Shown: positions 7,721 to 17,294, counted from the first letter of the stretch. The stretch: DNA of 64,000 nt from DATKJS01 sp050015275 (GCA_050015275.1 JBEKBS010000005.1:124001-188000), one strand, 5' to 3'. Made by a program: numbers and translations. The notes: generated by a model from the letters alone, not told the origin.

Positions 7721-8891
7721 CCAGGTCCTTGACGGCCTGCTCGATGCGCATCAGGGCCTCCAGAAGAAGGGCGCGGGGACAGCCGAAGTTGATCCGGACG
7801 AAACCCGCGAGCTCGCGGCCGAATGTCGTGCCGTCGCTGAAATAGACGCGGGCCTTTTTCAGGAAAAAGTCGTTGAGGGCGGCGGGTTCGAGGCCGAGGC
7901 CCCGGCAGTCGAGGAGGGCGAGATATGTCCCTTCCGGCCGGATGAGGCGGATCCCCGGGACGCGCTTGCCGAGGAATTCCTCGATGAGACCGATATTCGC
8001 CTCGAGATAGGGCAGGAGCTCGTCGAGCCAGTCCTCCCCGTGGGCGTAGGCGGCCTCGAAGCCGACGATCCCGAAGACCTGGCCGAGCTCGAACCCGGCC
8101 CGCTCCGCCTCGTCCTTGAACTTCTTGAGGAGGTCGGGGTTGGAGGCCACGACGGCGGCCGTCGACAGGCCTGGGATGTTGAAGGTCTTGCTCGGGGCGA
8201 TGCAGGTGACCGTCCGGTCCGCCAGCTCAGGGGATAGCGCGGCGAGGACATAATGCCGATGGCCGCGATAGACGAGGTCGGCGTGGATCTCGTCCGAAAT
8301 AACGAGGAGGTCCCGGGAGACGGCGATCCGGCCGAGGGCTTCGAGCTCCTCCCGCGCCCAGACGCGCCCGACGGGGTTATGCGGACTGCAGAGGATGAGC
8401 ATCTGGCCGGGGGCGGTGATTTTCTTTTCGAGGTCCTCGAGGTCCATGGTATAGCGGCGGCCGTCGAACCGGAGCGGGTTCCGGACGCCGTGGCGACCGT
8501 TGTTCTCGACGGCGTTGTAGAACGGGAAATACACGGGCGTCTGGATGATCACCCCGTCCCCAGGTTTGGTGAAGGCGCGAACGCAGTAGTTGAGGGCCGG
8601 GACGATGCCCGGCGTCTTGGCCATCCAGTCCTTCCGGACTTCCCAGCCGTGCCGCCGCTTGAGCCAGTCGATCGCTGCCTGCCAGAAGGACGGGGGCACG
8701 AGCGGATAGCCGTAGATCCCGTGGGCGGCCCGGCGCCGGATGGCCTCGACAACGGCCGGCGGGGCCTCGAAGTCCATGTCGGCGACCCACAGCGGGATGG
8801 CGTCCTCGACTTTGAGGACCTTCCGGGGATAGACCCACTTCAAGGATTCCGTGCCGGTCCGGTCGATGATCTTATCGAAATCGTACTTCAA
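7704..8891 (-). CDS. patB: PatB/MalY-type PLP aminotransferase (C-S lyase)
   Basis: About 395 residues of fold-type I PLP enzyme. APSKTFNIPGL gives the PLP lysine Lys235; SDEIH gives the pyridine-nitrogen aspartate Asp200; HNPVGR gives Asn172. The opening MKYDFDKIIDRTGTESLKWV with PLWVADMDFEAPP is characteristic of the PatB/MalY/cystathionine beta-lyase group, which cleaves C-S bonds of cystathionine or cysteine and can act as an aminotransferase. The likely start is TTG at 8891, which overlaps the TGA of the upstream aminopeptidase, so translation is coupled. The neighbouring peptide transporter and aminopeptidase place it in amino-acid catabolism. Start codon certainty is moderate; a longer frame runs back through the upstream gene and is not credible. 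Confidence 0.9.
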   Translation of the reverse strand: MKYDFDKIIDRTGTESLKWVYPRKVLKVEDAIPLWVADMDFEAPPAVVEAIRRRAAHGIYGYPLVPPSFWQAAIDWLKRRHGWEVRKDWMAKTPGIVPALNYCVRAFTKPGDGVIIQTPVYFPFYNAVENNGRHGVRNPLRFDGRRYTMDLEDLEKKITAPGQMLILCSPHNPVGRVWAREELEALGRIAVSRDLLVISDEIHADLVYRGHRHYVLAALSPELADRTVTCIAPSKTFNIPGLSTAAVVASNPDLLKKFKDEAERAGFELGQVFGIVGFEAAYAHGEDWLDELLPYLEANIGLIEEFLGKRVPGIRLIRPEGTYLALLDCRGLGLEPAALNDFFLKKARVYFSDGTTFGRELAGFVRINFGCPRALLLEALMRIEQAVKDLVGTRS

Positions 8892-9835
8892 ATCAGAAAT
8901 TTTCCGTTCTTGGCGACGTATCTGCCTTTCGCCTTGATCGTGACCTTGTCGACAAGGGCGTCGAAGTGGTATTGGCTCTTGTTCTTGCCGATGCCGTAGG
9001 AGTCGCCGATCGCGAAGTGGACCGTCCCGAAGGCCTTCTCGGCCTCGAGCATGTTCGCGCAGATCCTGGCGCCGCGGTTCGTGCCGATCCCGAACTCGCC
9101 GATGATCCTGCCGGTCTTGTCCGGCCCGATCGTCTTGATGACCTCGGCGATGCCTTTGCCCTTGAAGTCGACGAGCTTGCCGTGTTTGAACGTCATGACG
9201 CCGGGACCGAGCTTGTCGTCGATGAGGCTGATGACGATCTTCCCCGTGAACGTCTCCTCGACCGGGGCTGTGTAGCACTCGCCGGCCGGCAGGTTCCCGT
9301 GCATGTGCTTCTTGCTGATATCACCGTTGTCGTTGTCCCAGGCGCGGCCCTTGACGCTGAACTCGATATGGGTGCCCGCCGGGTTCTCGACGACGACGTC
9401 GTCGGCGTCCTTCATCGCGCGCATGACTTTCTTGGTGAACTTGTCCATCTCCGAGAAATCGATGTTGACCAGGCGCTCCATCATGTCCCGGGTCAGGCCG
9501 GGCATCATGCAGATCCGGCCGGACTTGCCGCCCGCCGAGACCATGAAGCCGCGGAAGGGTTTCTCGGCGAACCGGCCCTCGAGCATGTAGACCGTGGCCG
9601 AGGCGGTGCGGATCAGCTCCTTGAACTGCCGCGTCGGCCCGGTGATGGGCCGCAGGGTCTCGGTCATAAGATAGGTCGTCGTTTCGGCCCCCGCCTGCTT
9701 TGCGTAATAAGCGAGGGCTTGCGCGATCTCCATTTTCTGCTTGTCCGTGACCAGCAGGAATTTCTCTCCGGGCCGGAGCCTCAACGCCTGGTTGATGGCC
9801 CGATCGGCGGCCGAGTAGAGCTTATTCGGTTTCAT
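8888..9835 (-). CDS. M29-like aminopeptidase (COG2309)
   Basis: A 315-residue protein of the aminopeptidase T/AmpS group. Typical features are NLPAGECYTAPVEE, GEFGIGTN and FAIGDSYGIGKN followed by HFD near the C-terminus, which hold the two-metal site. These cytosolic enzymes remove N-terminal residues from short peptides. It is shorter than classical AmpS (about 410 residues), as expected for the compact branch. The ATG at 9835 has GGAGG about eight bases upstream. It starts 18 bases after the OPT transporter ends and its stop overlaps the start of the PatB-type gene, so importer, aminopeptidase and PLP enzyme form one unit for peptide use. Confidence 0.88.
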   Translation of the reverse strand: MKPNKLYSAADRAINQALRLRPGEKFLLVTDKQKMEIAQALAYYAKQAGAETTTYLMTETLRPITGPTRQFKELIRTASATVYMLEGRFAEKPFRGFMVSAGGKSGRICMMPGLTRDMMERLVNIDFSEMDKFTKKVMRAMKDADDVVVENPAGTHIEFSVKGRAWDNDNGDISKKHMHGNLPAGECYTAPVEETFTGKIVISLIDDKLGPGVMTFKHGKLVDFKGKGIAEVIKTIGPDKTGRIIGEFGIGTNRGARICANMLEAEKAFGTVHFAIGDSYGIGKNKSQYHFDALVDKVTIKAKGRYVAKNGKFLI

Positions 9836-9853
9836 GGATGACCTCCGTTCTTT

Positions 9854-11857
9854 TTATTTCGTCCGCCGCGCGTCCCAGTAGACGAAGCTGCAGAGCAGGA
9901 CGAACGCGACGAGACTGATGATCTGTCCGTAGCCCGTGAACCAGGCCGCGGGCGTGCCGTCGACCCAGCGCCCGTTTTCGAGGACCATCGAGATCCCGAG
10001 GCTGATGTAGTGGTCGAGACGGGTGAGCTTGAGGACGGCCAGGACGATGCCCATCAGGGCGCCTCCCGCGATGAACCCCGAGGAGATGAGCGTCCCGCGG
10101 TTGTTCCGCCGCTCGGCCAATTCCTTGTCCTTGGTCGACTTCTTGACCAGGTGGGAGATGAAGCCGCCGACGAGGAGCGGGGTCGTCAACGGCAGCGGCA
10201 GGTACATGCCCAGGGCGAAGGCCAGGGGCGGCACCTTGGCCAGCTCCGCGACGAGGGCGACCGAGGCCCCGATCGCGTAAAGGAGCCACGTCACGGGCTC
10301 GCGCGACATCATCGATTTGATGACGGTGGCCATCAGGTTGGCCTGGGGCGCGGCCAAGGTCCCGCTCTGGAACGAGAAGGCCTTGTCCAGGATGTAGATG
10401 GCAATGCCTACGGTCAGGGCCGAGATGAGGACGCCCGTGAACTTGAACCGCTCCTGGTTACGGGGTGTCGCCCCGAGCCAATAGCCGATCTTGAGGTCGG
10501 TGACGAAGCTCCCGGAGATCGAGAGGGCCGTGCAGACGACGGCCCCGATGAGGAGGGCGACGGCCATCCCCTGCTCTCCCGACAACCCCGCCCCGAGGAG
10601 GACGACGCTCGAGAGGATGATCGTGATCAGGGTCATGCCCGAGACCGGGTTCGTCCCGACGATGGCGATGGCATAGGCGGCGACCGTCGTGAACAGGAAC
10701 GAAAGGAGGATACAGATGAGGACGCCGATGATGGCCAGCTTGAGGTTCGAGATCCAGAGGAAATAGAGGAAGAGCCCGGCGGCCGTGGCCAGCAGGCCCA
10801 TGATGATCGTCTTCATCTTGAGGTCGCGGTTCGTGCGGAGCTCCTCCGCCGCGCCCGCTTTCTTCCCCTTGAAGATCTCCCGGAAACCGAGGGAGAACGA
10901 CTTGACCATGACCGGCATGGACTTGATGATGCCGAGGACGCCGGCCATGAAGATCGCGCCGATGCCGATGTTCCGGACGTAGGTGCTGAAGATCTGGGCC
11001 TCGTTCATCTCGGGGATGGGGATCTTGCCGGGGTAGAGGGCACCGGGAATGTGCTGACCCAGGAACCAGATGGCCGGGATGAAGGCGAAGTGCGACAGGA
11101 GCCCCCCCGCCACGATGACCGCGTTGTAGCGCAGCCCGATGACGTAGCCGAGGCCGAGGAAGGCCGAGAGGGCGTCGAGCTTGAGGACCATCTTGGTCTT
11201 GACGGCCAGGTTGTCCATGAACGGCAGGAAGCGGAAATTGATCAGCTCGTCCCAGGCCCGGACGCCGATGGTCAGGAACTCGTAGACGCCACTGACGGCA
11301 ACTCCCAGGATGAGGGCCCAGGCCTGCTTCCCCCCGGATTCGCCGGAGACCAGGATTTCGGTCGTGGCCGTGGCCTCAGGGAAGGGGAGCTTGCCATGTT
11401 GCTCCTGGCAGAAATAGCGGCGCAGGGGGATCAGGAAAAGGATCCCCAGGCAGCCGCCGAGGAACGTCGACAGGAAGATCTTGACGATGTCCGTGGGCAG
11501 GCCCAGGATGTAGAGCGCCGGGATGGTGAAGATGGCGCCGGCCACCAGGGCCCCCGAGGCGGCGCCGATCGACTGGAGGATGACGTTCTCGAGGATCGTG
11601 CTCTTCCGCTTGTAGACGTAGCCGATGCCGACGGCCAGGATGGCCACGGGGATGGCCGCTTCCGGGACCGTCCCGACCTTGAGCCCCAGATAGGCGATCG
11701 AAAAGGTGAAGAACAGGGACATGAACAGGCCCCAGAGGACGGACCGGAGCGTGACTTCAGGGATGACCGCGTCGGCCGGGACGAAGGGCTTGTAGACCTG
11801 GCCGGGGGGGAGCTCCTGGTAGGCCTCGGGCGGGAGAGATTTCTTGGACGTCTCCAT
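9854..11857 (-). CDS. OPT family oligopeptide transporter
   Basis: A 667-residue integral membrane protein with about 14-16 hydrophobic helices. The start TLRSVLWGLFMSLFFTFSIAYLGLKVG and later NPVSGMTLITIILSSVVLL are characteristic of the prokaryotic OPT (TIGR00733) branch. OPT proteins import oligopeptides or metal-peptide chelates by proton coupling. The ATG at 11857 has GAAAGGAGAG upstream. It lies 53 bases after the PpiD-like gene and 18 bases before the M29-like aminopeptidase, which supports peptides as cargo; a metal chelate remains possible. Confidence 0.93.
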   Translation of the reverse strand: METSKKSLPPEAYQELPPGQVYKPFVPADAVIPEVTLRSVLWGLFMSLFFTFSIAYLGLKVGTVPEAAIPVAILAVGIGYVYKRKSTILENVILQSIGAASGALVAGAIFTIPALYILGLPTDIVKIFLSTFLGGCLGILFLIPLRRYFCQEQHGKLPFPEATATTEILVSGESGGKQAWALILGVAVSGVYEFLTIGVRAWDELINFRFLPFMDNLAVKTKMVLKLDALSAFLGLGYVIGLRYNAVIVAGGLLSHFAFIPAIWFLGQHIPGALYPGKIPIPEMNEAQIFSTYVRNIGIGAIFMAGVLGIIKSMPVMVKSFSLGFREIFKGKKAGAAEELRTNRDLKMKTIIMGLLATAAGLFLYFLWISNLKLAIIGVLICILLSFLFTTVAAYAIAIVGTNPVSGMTLITIILSSVVLLGAGLSGEQGMAVALLIGAVVCTALSISGSFVTDLKIGYWLGATPRNQERFKFTGVLISALTVGIAIYILDKAFSFQSGTLAAPQANLMATVIKSMMSREPVTWLLYAIGASVALVAELAKVPPLAFALGMYLPLPLTTPLLVGGFISHLVKKSTKDKELAERRNNRGTLISSGFIAGGALMGIVLAVLKLTRLDHYISLGISMVLENGRWVDGTPAAWFTGYGQIISLVAFVLLCSFVYWDARRTK

Positions 11858-11910
11858 CTCGCTCTCCTTTCAAATCAGAAGTGCCGTATTTGAAACGCAG
11901 GCGATGAGAC

Positions 11911-13839
11911 TTATTGCTCTCCCGTGAACCTGGACACGACCTCGTTTGTGAGCTTGAGGTAGAGGTCGGAGTTGACCCGGACCTTCTTCTCCTCCCTGGC
12001 CTGGGCCATGAAGGACTGGAGGAACTTGTTCTTCTTCTGCTCGAGGAGCGTCTCGCGCTCCGTGGCCTTGTTTTTGTCGAAATCGGCCCGGCTCGTCTCC
12101 TTCCTGTCGAGGACGCGGAAGATCGCGTAGCCGTTCTCGACAGGGACGGGATCGCTGACCTTCTTCAGGGGAAGCGTGAAGACGAGGCTGTCGATCTCCG
12201 GGTTTTCCCCGACGAGGCTCAGGTACTGTTCGCGCTTGTGGCCCTCGACGGTCTTGTAATCGAGCTTGAGCTTGCCGGCCTCGGCGTTCCAGTCGTCCTT
12301 GAGCTTGGCCGTGATCTCCCGGAGCTTTTCCAGGGCTTTTTCTTTTTTCAGGCCGTCGAGGATGTCCTTCTCGACCTCGTTCCGGACCTCCTCGAGTTTG
12401 GCCGGCCGCTCGGCCTCGACCTTCTGGAGCTGGGCCAGCCCCGCGCCGGTGTAGGTGAAGATCGGCGACGAGATCTCCTTGTCCTTGAGGGAGAAGAGAG
12501 CCTCGCTCACGGCGCCGGCGGTATCGAAGTTGCCGAGGGCGTCGCCCTTCTTGAGGGCCCCGGTCGAGGCGATCTTGCGGTCCTCCTTCTGGACGGCCAC
12601 ATCGAGGCTCTTTTCTTTCCGGGCGAGCTTCTCGATCCTCTGGATCCTGTCGGCGACGAGGACCCGGGCCTTCTGGTCCTCGAGGATACTCTTGATCGTC
12701 GCGCTCACCTCGGCCAGGGGCTTGGTCACGGCAGGCGTCTTCTCGGTCGCCTTCAGAATGGCCGCGCCGGTGTCGCCTTCGACCAGATCCGAGATCTTGC
12801 CCTGGTCGAGCTTCCCGGCGGCCTCGGCCTCCTTGGCCGGCAGGGACCGCCAGTCCGAGAGGCCCCAGTCGCCGCCGGACTTGGCCTTGTCGTCCTTGGA
12901 GTAGGTCTTGGCCAGTTCGGCGAAATCCGACCCCCCCTGGGCCTTCTTGAGGACGTCCCGGGCCTGGGCCATGACGGCTTCCTTATCCTTGGCCGTGAAG
13001 GGCAGCCAGATCCGGCTGACGCGGAGTTTTTCCGGCTCCCTGAACTGGCTGGCGTTGTCCTTGTAGTATCTCTCGATATCGGAGCTTTCGACCTTGACGT
13101 CCTTCCTGACGTCGTCGGTCTTCACGAAGACGTAGTCGGCGGTCCGCTTTTCCGGGACCTTGTACGCCGAGGGGTCCTTGGCGAACCGGGCCTGGATCGC
13201 CGCCTCGGAGGGCTTGTCTTTCATCTCGACCCGGGAGGTCTCGGAGACCAGATACTCGATCTTGGCCGAATCATTCTGCTTCCGGTAGCTCTCCCAGACC
13301 TCGTCTTCCGTGACGATGATCCCGGCCGTGAGGTATTGGATGACCTTGTTGACAAGGACATCCCGCTTCAGGTTGTCCTCGAACTCCTTGAGAGGGATGT
13401 GGTTGTAGTCGAGGACCCTCTTGTAGTCCGCGAAGCCGACAAAATTCCCGTCCCTCTGGAAAACAGGGTAGGCCATGATCCTCGCCCGGACCTCCTCGTC
13501 CGTGGCCCGGAGGCCCTTGTCCCGGGCGATCTGCAGGAGGAGCCGCTGCTGGACGAGCTGCTCGAGCGTCTGCTGGGGAATGTTGAGCTGTTGGATGAGG
13601 TTCTGGTTCAGGGCGTTGAACTGCTTCTTCATGGCCTCGAGGCGCTGACGGAGGCTCTGGTAGTATTCGTCAGAGGAGATCTGTTCCCGGCCCACCGTGG
13701 CCAGCGCGTTGGTCCGGTTGGACTCGCCGAGCCGTCCGGCGCCGCCCCAAATGGCCCAGATGGAGATGATGAAGGTGGCGACGATGATCCAGAGGATGGG
13801 CTTCAGCGCTTTTACGTTTTTTCTCATGGTCTTCAGCAT
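11911..13839 (-). CDS. ppiD: PpiD/SurA-like periplasmic peptidyl-prolyl isomerase
   Basis: A 642-residue foldase anchored by an N-terminal helix (ALKPILWIIVATFIISIWAIW, residues about 12-32). A SurA_N-like chaperone region (residues about 35-200) precedes a parvulin domain near 225-370 (DFAELAKTYSKDDKAKSGGDWG is its conserved signature), then a second chaperone part rich in charged helices. PpiD helps proteins leave the Sec translocon and fold outside the inner membrane. The start ATG has GAGGTG upstream; another ATG four codons in is possible. It lies 34 bases after the HIT gene and closes the ispH-rpsA-HU-HIT series. Confidence 0.9.
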   Translation of the reverse strand: MLKTMRKNVKALKPILWIIVATFIISIWAIWGGAGRLGESNRTNALATVGREQISSDEYYQSLRQRLEAMKKQFNALNQNLIQQLNIPQQTLEQLVQQRLLLQIARDKGLRATDEEVRARIMAYPVFQRDGNFVGFADYKRVLDYNHIPLKEFEDNLKRDVLVNKVIQYLTAGIIVTEDEVWESYRKQNDSAKIEYLVSETSRVEMKDKPSEAAIQARFAKDPSAYKVPEKRTADYVFVKTDDVRKDVKVESSDIERYYKDNASQFREPEKLRVSRIWLPFTAKDKEAVMAQARDVLKKAQGGSDFAELAKTYSKDDKAKSGGDWGLSDWRSLPAKEAEAAGKLDQGKISDLVEGDTGAAILKATEKTPAVTKPLAEVSATIKSILEDQKARVLVADRIQRIEKLARKEKSLDVAVQKEDRKIASTGALKKGDALGNFDTAGAVSEALFSLKDKEISSPIFTYTGAGLAQLQKVEAERPAKLEEVRNEVEKDILDGLKKEKALEKLREITAKLKDDWNAEAGKLKLDYKTVEGHKREQYLSLVGENPEIDSLVFTLPLKKVSDPVPVENGYAIFRVLDRKETSRADFDKNKATERETLLEQKKNKFLQSFMAQAREEKKVRVNSDLYLKLTNEVVSRFTGEQ

Positions 13840-13873
13840 GGGTACACCTCAACTCGGTCGCGGGCGGCCTCGT

Positions 13874-14386
13874 TCACCGCCTCGCCCGTTTTCTCCGCTC
13901 CCTCTCCTGATCGAAAAGGGGCCTCAGCTGTTCATAGGTCCTGTCCAGGTCTTCGATGAAGACCCGGGTCCCGCCGACCAGGGGCATGAAGTTCGAGTCC
14001 CCGGTCCAGCGAGGGATGACGTGGAGATGGTAATGACCGGCGACCCCGGCCCCGGCGCTTCTCCCCAGGTTCATCCCCGTGTTGAAGCCGTGGGGCTTGT
14101 AGCAGCCGCCGAGAACACGCAGGGCGACCTGCAGGAGGTCGGCCAGCTCCGCGGTCTCCTCCGGTCTGGCCTTCGTGAAGTCGGCCAGGTGGCGGGAGGG
14201 GGCGATCATCAGGTGGCCCGGGGTATAGGGATACCGGTTGAGCATGATGAAATTGCGGCGGCCCCGGAAGAGGACGGTCGCCTCACGGTCGTCGCCGGCC
14301 TTCCGGGCCTCACAGAAGATGCAGGCCTTCATGCTCAGGGCCTCCCGGACGTAGCCCGCCCGCCAGGGCGCGGTGAGATAGCGCAT
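13874..14386 (-). CDS. HIT family nucleotide hydrolase/phosphorylase
   Basis: A 170-residue histidine-triad protein. The triad HYHLHV gives His118, His120 and His122, the catalytic site that forms a nucleotidyl-histidine intermediate. CIFC (Cys22, Cys25) is the zinc half-site found in Ap4A phosphorylase-like members, and the start MRYLTAPWRAGYV is conserved in that branch. Likely substrates are Ap4A or related adenylylated nucleotides. The ATG shares its A with the stop of the HU gene (TAATG), so the two are translationally coupled. Confidence 0.92.
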   Translation of the reverse strand: MRYLTAPWRAGYVREALSMKACIFCEARKAGDDREATVLFRGRRNFIMLNRYPYTPGHLMIAPSRHLADFTKARPEETAELADLLQVALRVLGGCYKPHGFNTGMNLGRSAGAGVAGHYHLHVIPRWTGDSNFMPLVGGTRVFIEDLDRTYEQLRPLFDQERERRKRARR

Positions 14387-14661
14387 TATTTATTGATCAT
14401 CTCCTTGAGGAGCTTGCTCGGCTTGAAGTAGAGGACCTTTTTCGGCGGGACCTTGACCGGCTCGCCCGTCCGGGGGTTGCGCCCGGAGCGGGAGGTCCGC
14501 TTCCGGAAGCGGAAGCTCCCGAAGCCGCGGATCTCGATCTCCTCCCCCTTGAGGATGGCCTCACGGATCGTCTCGAAGAAGAGGTTGACGCCTTCCTCAG
14601 CCTCCTGCTTGGGGATGCTTAGCTCCTGGGAAATCTTGCTGATCAGGTCAGCTTTTATCAT
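14386..14661 (-). CDS. hup: HU/IHF family DNA-binding protein
   Basis: A 91-residue nucleoid protein. MIKADLISKISQELSIPKQEA followed by GFGSFRFRKRTSRSGRNPRTG is the HU/IHF fold with the beta-arm ending in RNPRTGEPVKVP. It bends DNA as a dimer. An AAGGAGG ribosome-binding site lies just upstream inside the coding end of rpsA, and the first 14 bases of the gene overlap rpsA. Its place directly after rpsA recalls the rpsA-ihfB order of Proteobacteria, which argues for an IHF-beta-like origin, but HU and IHF cannot be separated from sequence alone. Confidence 0.95.
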   Translation of the reverse strand: MIKADLISKISQELSIPKQEAEEGVNLFFETIREAILKGEEIEIRGFGSFRFRKRTSRSGRNPRTGEPVKVPPKKVLYFKPSKLLKEMINK

Positions 14662-16402
14662 GGGAGTCCTCCTTTTTGGTTCCCCGTTTCAAAGCGTTGA
14701 GATTCTTCAGTTGATCCCTCATGATGTCGCCCAGCGTCATCCGGTCGTCCTGGGACTCCATGTACTTCTGGAACTCCTGTTTCTGGATGTCGAACTGGGC
14801 CTGCTTGAAGCTCAGAGAGATCTTCTTGGCCTTGGGGTTGAGCCGGATGATCTTGGCGTTCCGCTCTTCGCCGACCGCGAATCCGTCGGACGGCTTCTCC
14901 AGTTTTTTCTCGTCGAGCTCGGAGGTGAAGACGACGCCCTCGATCCCGGGGACGATCTCGACGAAGACGCCGAAGTCCGTGAGCCGGACGATCTTGACCT
15001 TGACGATGTCGCCGACCTGTTGCCGGTTGAAGAAATCCTCCCAGATATCGCCTTCGAGCTGCTTGATCCCGAGCGAGACCTTCTGGCGCTCGACGTCGAT
15101 GTTGAGGACGAGAGCCTCCACTTCCTGGCCCGCCTGGAGCTTCTCGGACGGGTGCTTGATCTTTTCCCAGCTGATGTCGGAGATGTGGACGAGCCCCTCG
15201 ATGCCCTTCTCGACCTCGACGAAGGCGCCGAAGTCGGTCAGGCTCGTCACGGGGCCCTTGACCCGGGCCCCGATCCCGTGCTTCTGCTTGAAGAGTTCGA
15301 GCGGGTGCGGGGACGCCTGCTTGAGGCCCAGGGAGATCCGCTTGGTCGTGGGATTGACCTCGAGGATGCTGACCACGACCTCCTGCCCGGGGGCCAGGAC
15401 CTTCTTGGGGTGGACGAGCTTCCGGGACCAGGTCAGGTCGGAGATGTGGACGAGTCCCTCGACGCCTTTTTCGAGCTCGACGAAGGCGCCGAAGTCCGTC
15501 AGGCTCGAGACCTTGCCCGTGATCTTCTGACCGGCCTTGTATTTCTCGGCGATGTTGGCCCACGGGTCGGGGGTCAGCTGCTTGAGGCCGAGGGAGATCT
15601 TTTCGTCCTTCTCGCTGAAGTCAAGGACGACGACCTCGAGTTCCTGGCCGACGGCCAGGAGCTCGGAGGGGTGATTGATCTTCCCCCAAGAGATGTCCGA
15701 GACGTGGAGAAGGCCCTCGATGCCGCCGATATCCACGAAGGCGCCGAAGTTGGTCAGCGTCCGGACGTGCCCGGGGAGCTTCTGGCCCTTGGAGATGTGG
15801 CTGAAGACCCGCTGTCTCTTCTTTTCCCGCTCGTCCTGGAGAAGGAGCTTGCGGGAGAGGACGGCGTTCTCGCTCTTGCGGTCGAACTTCATGACCTTGA
15901 ACTTGAGGCTCTGGCCGATCAGGGACGACGGGTCCTTGACGGGCTTGATGTCCAAGTGGGACTCGGGGAGGAAGGCGAGGATGCCGACGTTGACGTTGAA
16001 GCCGCCGCGCGTCCTGTCCACGATCGTGCCGGTGACCCAGGTGTTGTGGCTGTAGGCCTTTTCCAGGAGGTCGACGGCCCTGACGGTGTCCGCCAGCTTC
16101 TTGGACAGGACCAGATAGCCGTCCTTGACGTCCGTCCTCTCGAGCATGGTCTCGATCTCGCTCCCGGGCCGGAGCTCGGCCAGGGCCTTGGGGTCCGGGA
16201 ATTCCTCGAGAGGGATGGCGCCCTCGGTCTTGAAGCCGACGTCGACCAGGATGTGGGTGGGGGTCCTCTTGATCACCCGGCCCTTGATGATCTTCCCCAG
16301 GGTGATCTCCTGGTTGCTGAACTGGTAGCGGTCGAGCAGGTGCTCGTAGTCTTCGGATGACATCTTGTCATCGCGGTCGGGGTGTTTGGTTGGGTCGGTC
16401 AT
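14648..16402 (-). CDS. rpsA: 30S ribosomal protein S1
   Basis: A 584-residue protein with six S1 (OB-fold) repeats, spaced at about 85 residues from position 35. Repeats three to six carry the signature TDFGAFVE or TNFGAFVD followed by G(I/V)EGL(V/L)H(I/V)SD(I/L)(S/T)W. S1 brings mRNA to the 30S subunit; the six-repeat form is the full proteobacterial type. The ATG at 16402 has GAGGGAG upstream. It starts eight bases after ispH; in some Firmicutes IspH and S1 are a single fused protein. Its 3' end contains the ribosome-binding site and first codons of the HU gene. Confidence 0.96.
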   Translation of the reverse strand: MTDPTKHPDRDDKMSSEDYEHLLDRYQFSNQEITLGKIIKGRVIKRTPTHILVDVGFKTEGAIPLEEFPDPKALAELRPGSEIETMLERTDVKDGYLVLSKKLADTVRAVDLLEKAYSHNTWVTGTIVDRTRGGFNVNVGILAFLPESHLDIKPVKDPSSLIGQSLKFKVMKFDRKSENAVLSRKLLLQDEREKKRQRVFSHISKGQKLPGHVRTLTNFGAFVDIGGIEGLLHVSDISWGKINHPSELLAVGQELEVVVLDFSEKDEKISLGLKQLTPDPWANIAEKYKAGQKITGKVSSLTDFGAFVELEKGVEGLVHISDLTWSRKLVHPKKVLAPGQEVVVSILEVNPTTKRISLGLKQASPHPLELFKQKHGIGARVKGPVTSLTDFGAFVEVEKGIEGLVHISDISWEKIKHPSEKLQAGQEVEALVLNIDVERQKVSLGIKQLEGDIWEDFFNRQQVGDIVKVKIVRLTDFGVFVEIVPGIEGVVFTSELDEKKLEKPSDGFAVGEERNAKIIRLNPKAKKISLSFKQAQFDIQKQEFQKYMESQDDRMTLGDIMRDQLKNLNALKRGTKKEDSHDKS

Positions 16403-16409
16403 GGCACGT

Positions 16410-17267
16410 TTACTCCCTCGCTGGATTCCGTTTGAAGTTCCGCTCGATGGCGTCGGCGGCCTCCTGGATGGCCTCGGGAGGGGTCGAGGCCCCTCCGGAG
16501 ATCCCGACCGTCTCCGCGCCCCGGAGCATGGCCGGGGTGATCTGCGTGGCGTTCTCGATGAAGAACGTTCGGGGCTGGATTCGCTTGGAGATCTCGTAGA
16601 GCCGGGTCGTGTTGGAGCTCGTCCGGCCGCCCACGATGAACAGGGTGTCGACCCGGCCGGCCAGATCGCACGTGGACCTCTGCCGGGTCAGGGTCGAATC
16701 GCAGACGGTGTTGTAGATGGTGAGCTCCCGGGTCCTTTCGATCAGGGCGGCGGCGATCCTCTGGAAGGACCCGAGGTCGTGTGTCGACTGGGCCAGGACG
16801 GCCCGGACCTTCCGGGCGGCGAGCCCGCGTGCCTGGGCCTCGTCCTCGACGACGACGCCCTTGCCCCGGCTGTGGCCGAGGAGGCCGCGCGTCTCCGGGT
16901 GCTCGCGGTCGCCGACGATGACGACCTCCCGTCCCTTCCGGCCCAGGGCCTCGACGAGACGCTGGATCTTCCGGACGGTCGGGCAGGTGGCGTCGACGAC
17001 GTCGATCTTCCGGCGCCGGAGGCGGCGGTAGACCTCGGGCGAGACCCCGTGGCTCCGGATGATGACGGTGCCCTCCCGGACCTCGTCCGGCGCATCCGCT
17101 GACCCGATCCCCTCGGCCGCGAGCTCGGCGACGACCCGGGGGTTATGGATGAGGTCCCCGATGGTCACGACCTGGCCGGATTTGACCCGGCGGGTGCGCC
17201 GGGCCATGGTCAGGGCCCGCTTGACGCCATAGCAGAGTCCGCTCTCCGCGGCCACGATGATTTCCAT
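16410..17267 (-). CDS. ispH: 4-hydroxy-3-methylbut-2-enyl diphosphate reductase
   Basis: The last enzyme of the MEP isoprenoid pathway, making IPP and DMAPP with an iron-sulfur cluster. In 285 residues the three cluster cysteines are Cys12 (SGLCYGV), Cys95 (DATCPTV) and Cys189 (TVCDST). His41 (IHNP), His73 (RSHGV) and His123 with Glu125 (EHPE) complete the active site. The ATG at 17267 gives the standard N-terminus MEIIVAAESGLCYGV; a TTG five codons upstream is less likely. It is the first gene after a strong promoter at 17323-17295 and is followed eight bases later by rpsA. Confidence 0.95.
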   Translation of the reverse strand: MEIIVAAESGLCYGVKRALTMARRTRRVKSGQVVTIGDLIHNPRVVAELAAEGIGSADAPDEVREGTVIIRSHGVSPEVYRRLRRRKIDVVDATCPTVRKIQRLVEALGRKGREVVIVGDREHPETRGLLGHSRGKGVVVEDEAQARGLAARKVRAVLAQSTHDLGSFQRIAAALIERTRELTIYNTVCDSTLTRQRSTCDLAGRVDTLFIVGGRTSSNTTRLYEISKRIQPRTFFIENATQITPAMLRGAETVGISGGASTPPEAIQEAADAIERNFKRNPARE

Positions 17268-17294
17268 GTGTCTATGATCCAAGAAGAATGACTT

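Noticed and set aside
8892..9278. Extended N-terminus for the PatB-type enzyme
   Set aside because: It runs antiparallel in frame through the aminopeptidase coding region on the same strand with no homology; family length is met from the TTG at 8891.
10010..11893. Long open frame (627 codons) antisense to the OPT transporter, and similar ones antisense to ppiD (11914-13959), rpsA (14453-16360), the response regulator and kinase (27843-29969) and the Lut/HD-GYP genes (45635-48253)
   Set aside because: They mirror the real genes, are rich in Asp, Glu, Arg, Gly and Pro with no domains, and are expected in high-GC DNA with G/C at third codon positions.
16402..16410. IspH-S1 fusion protein as in some Firmicutes
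   Set aside because: A TAA ends ispH and a separate ATG with its own ribosome-binding site starts rpsA eight bases later.
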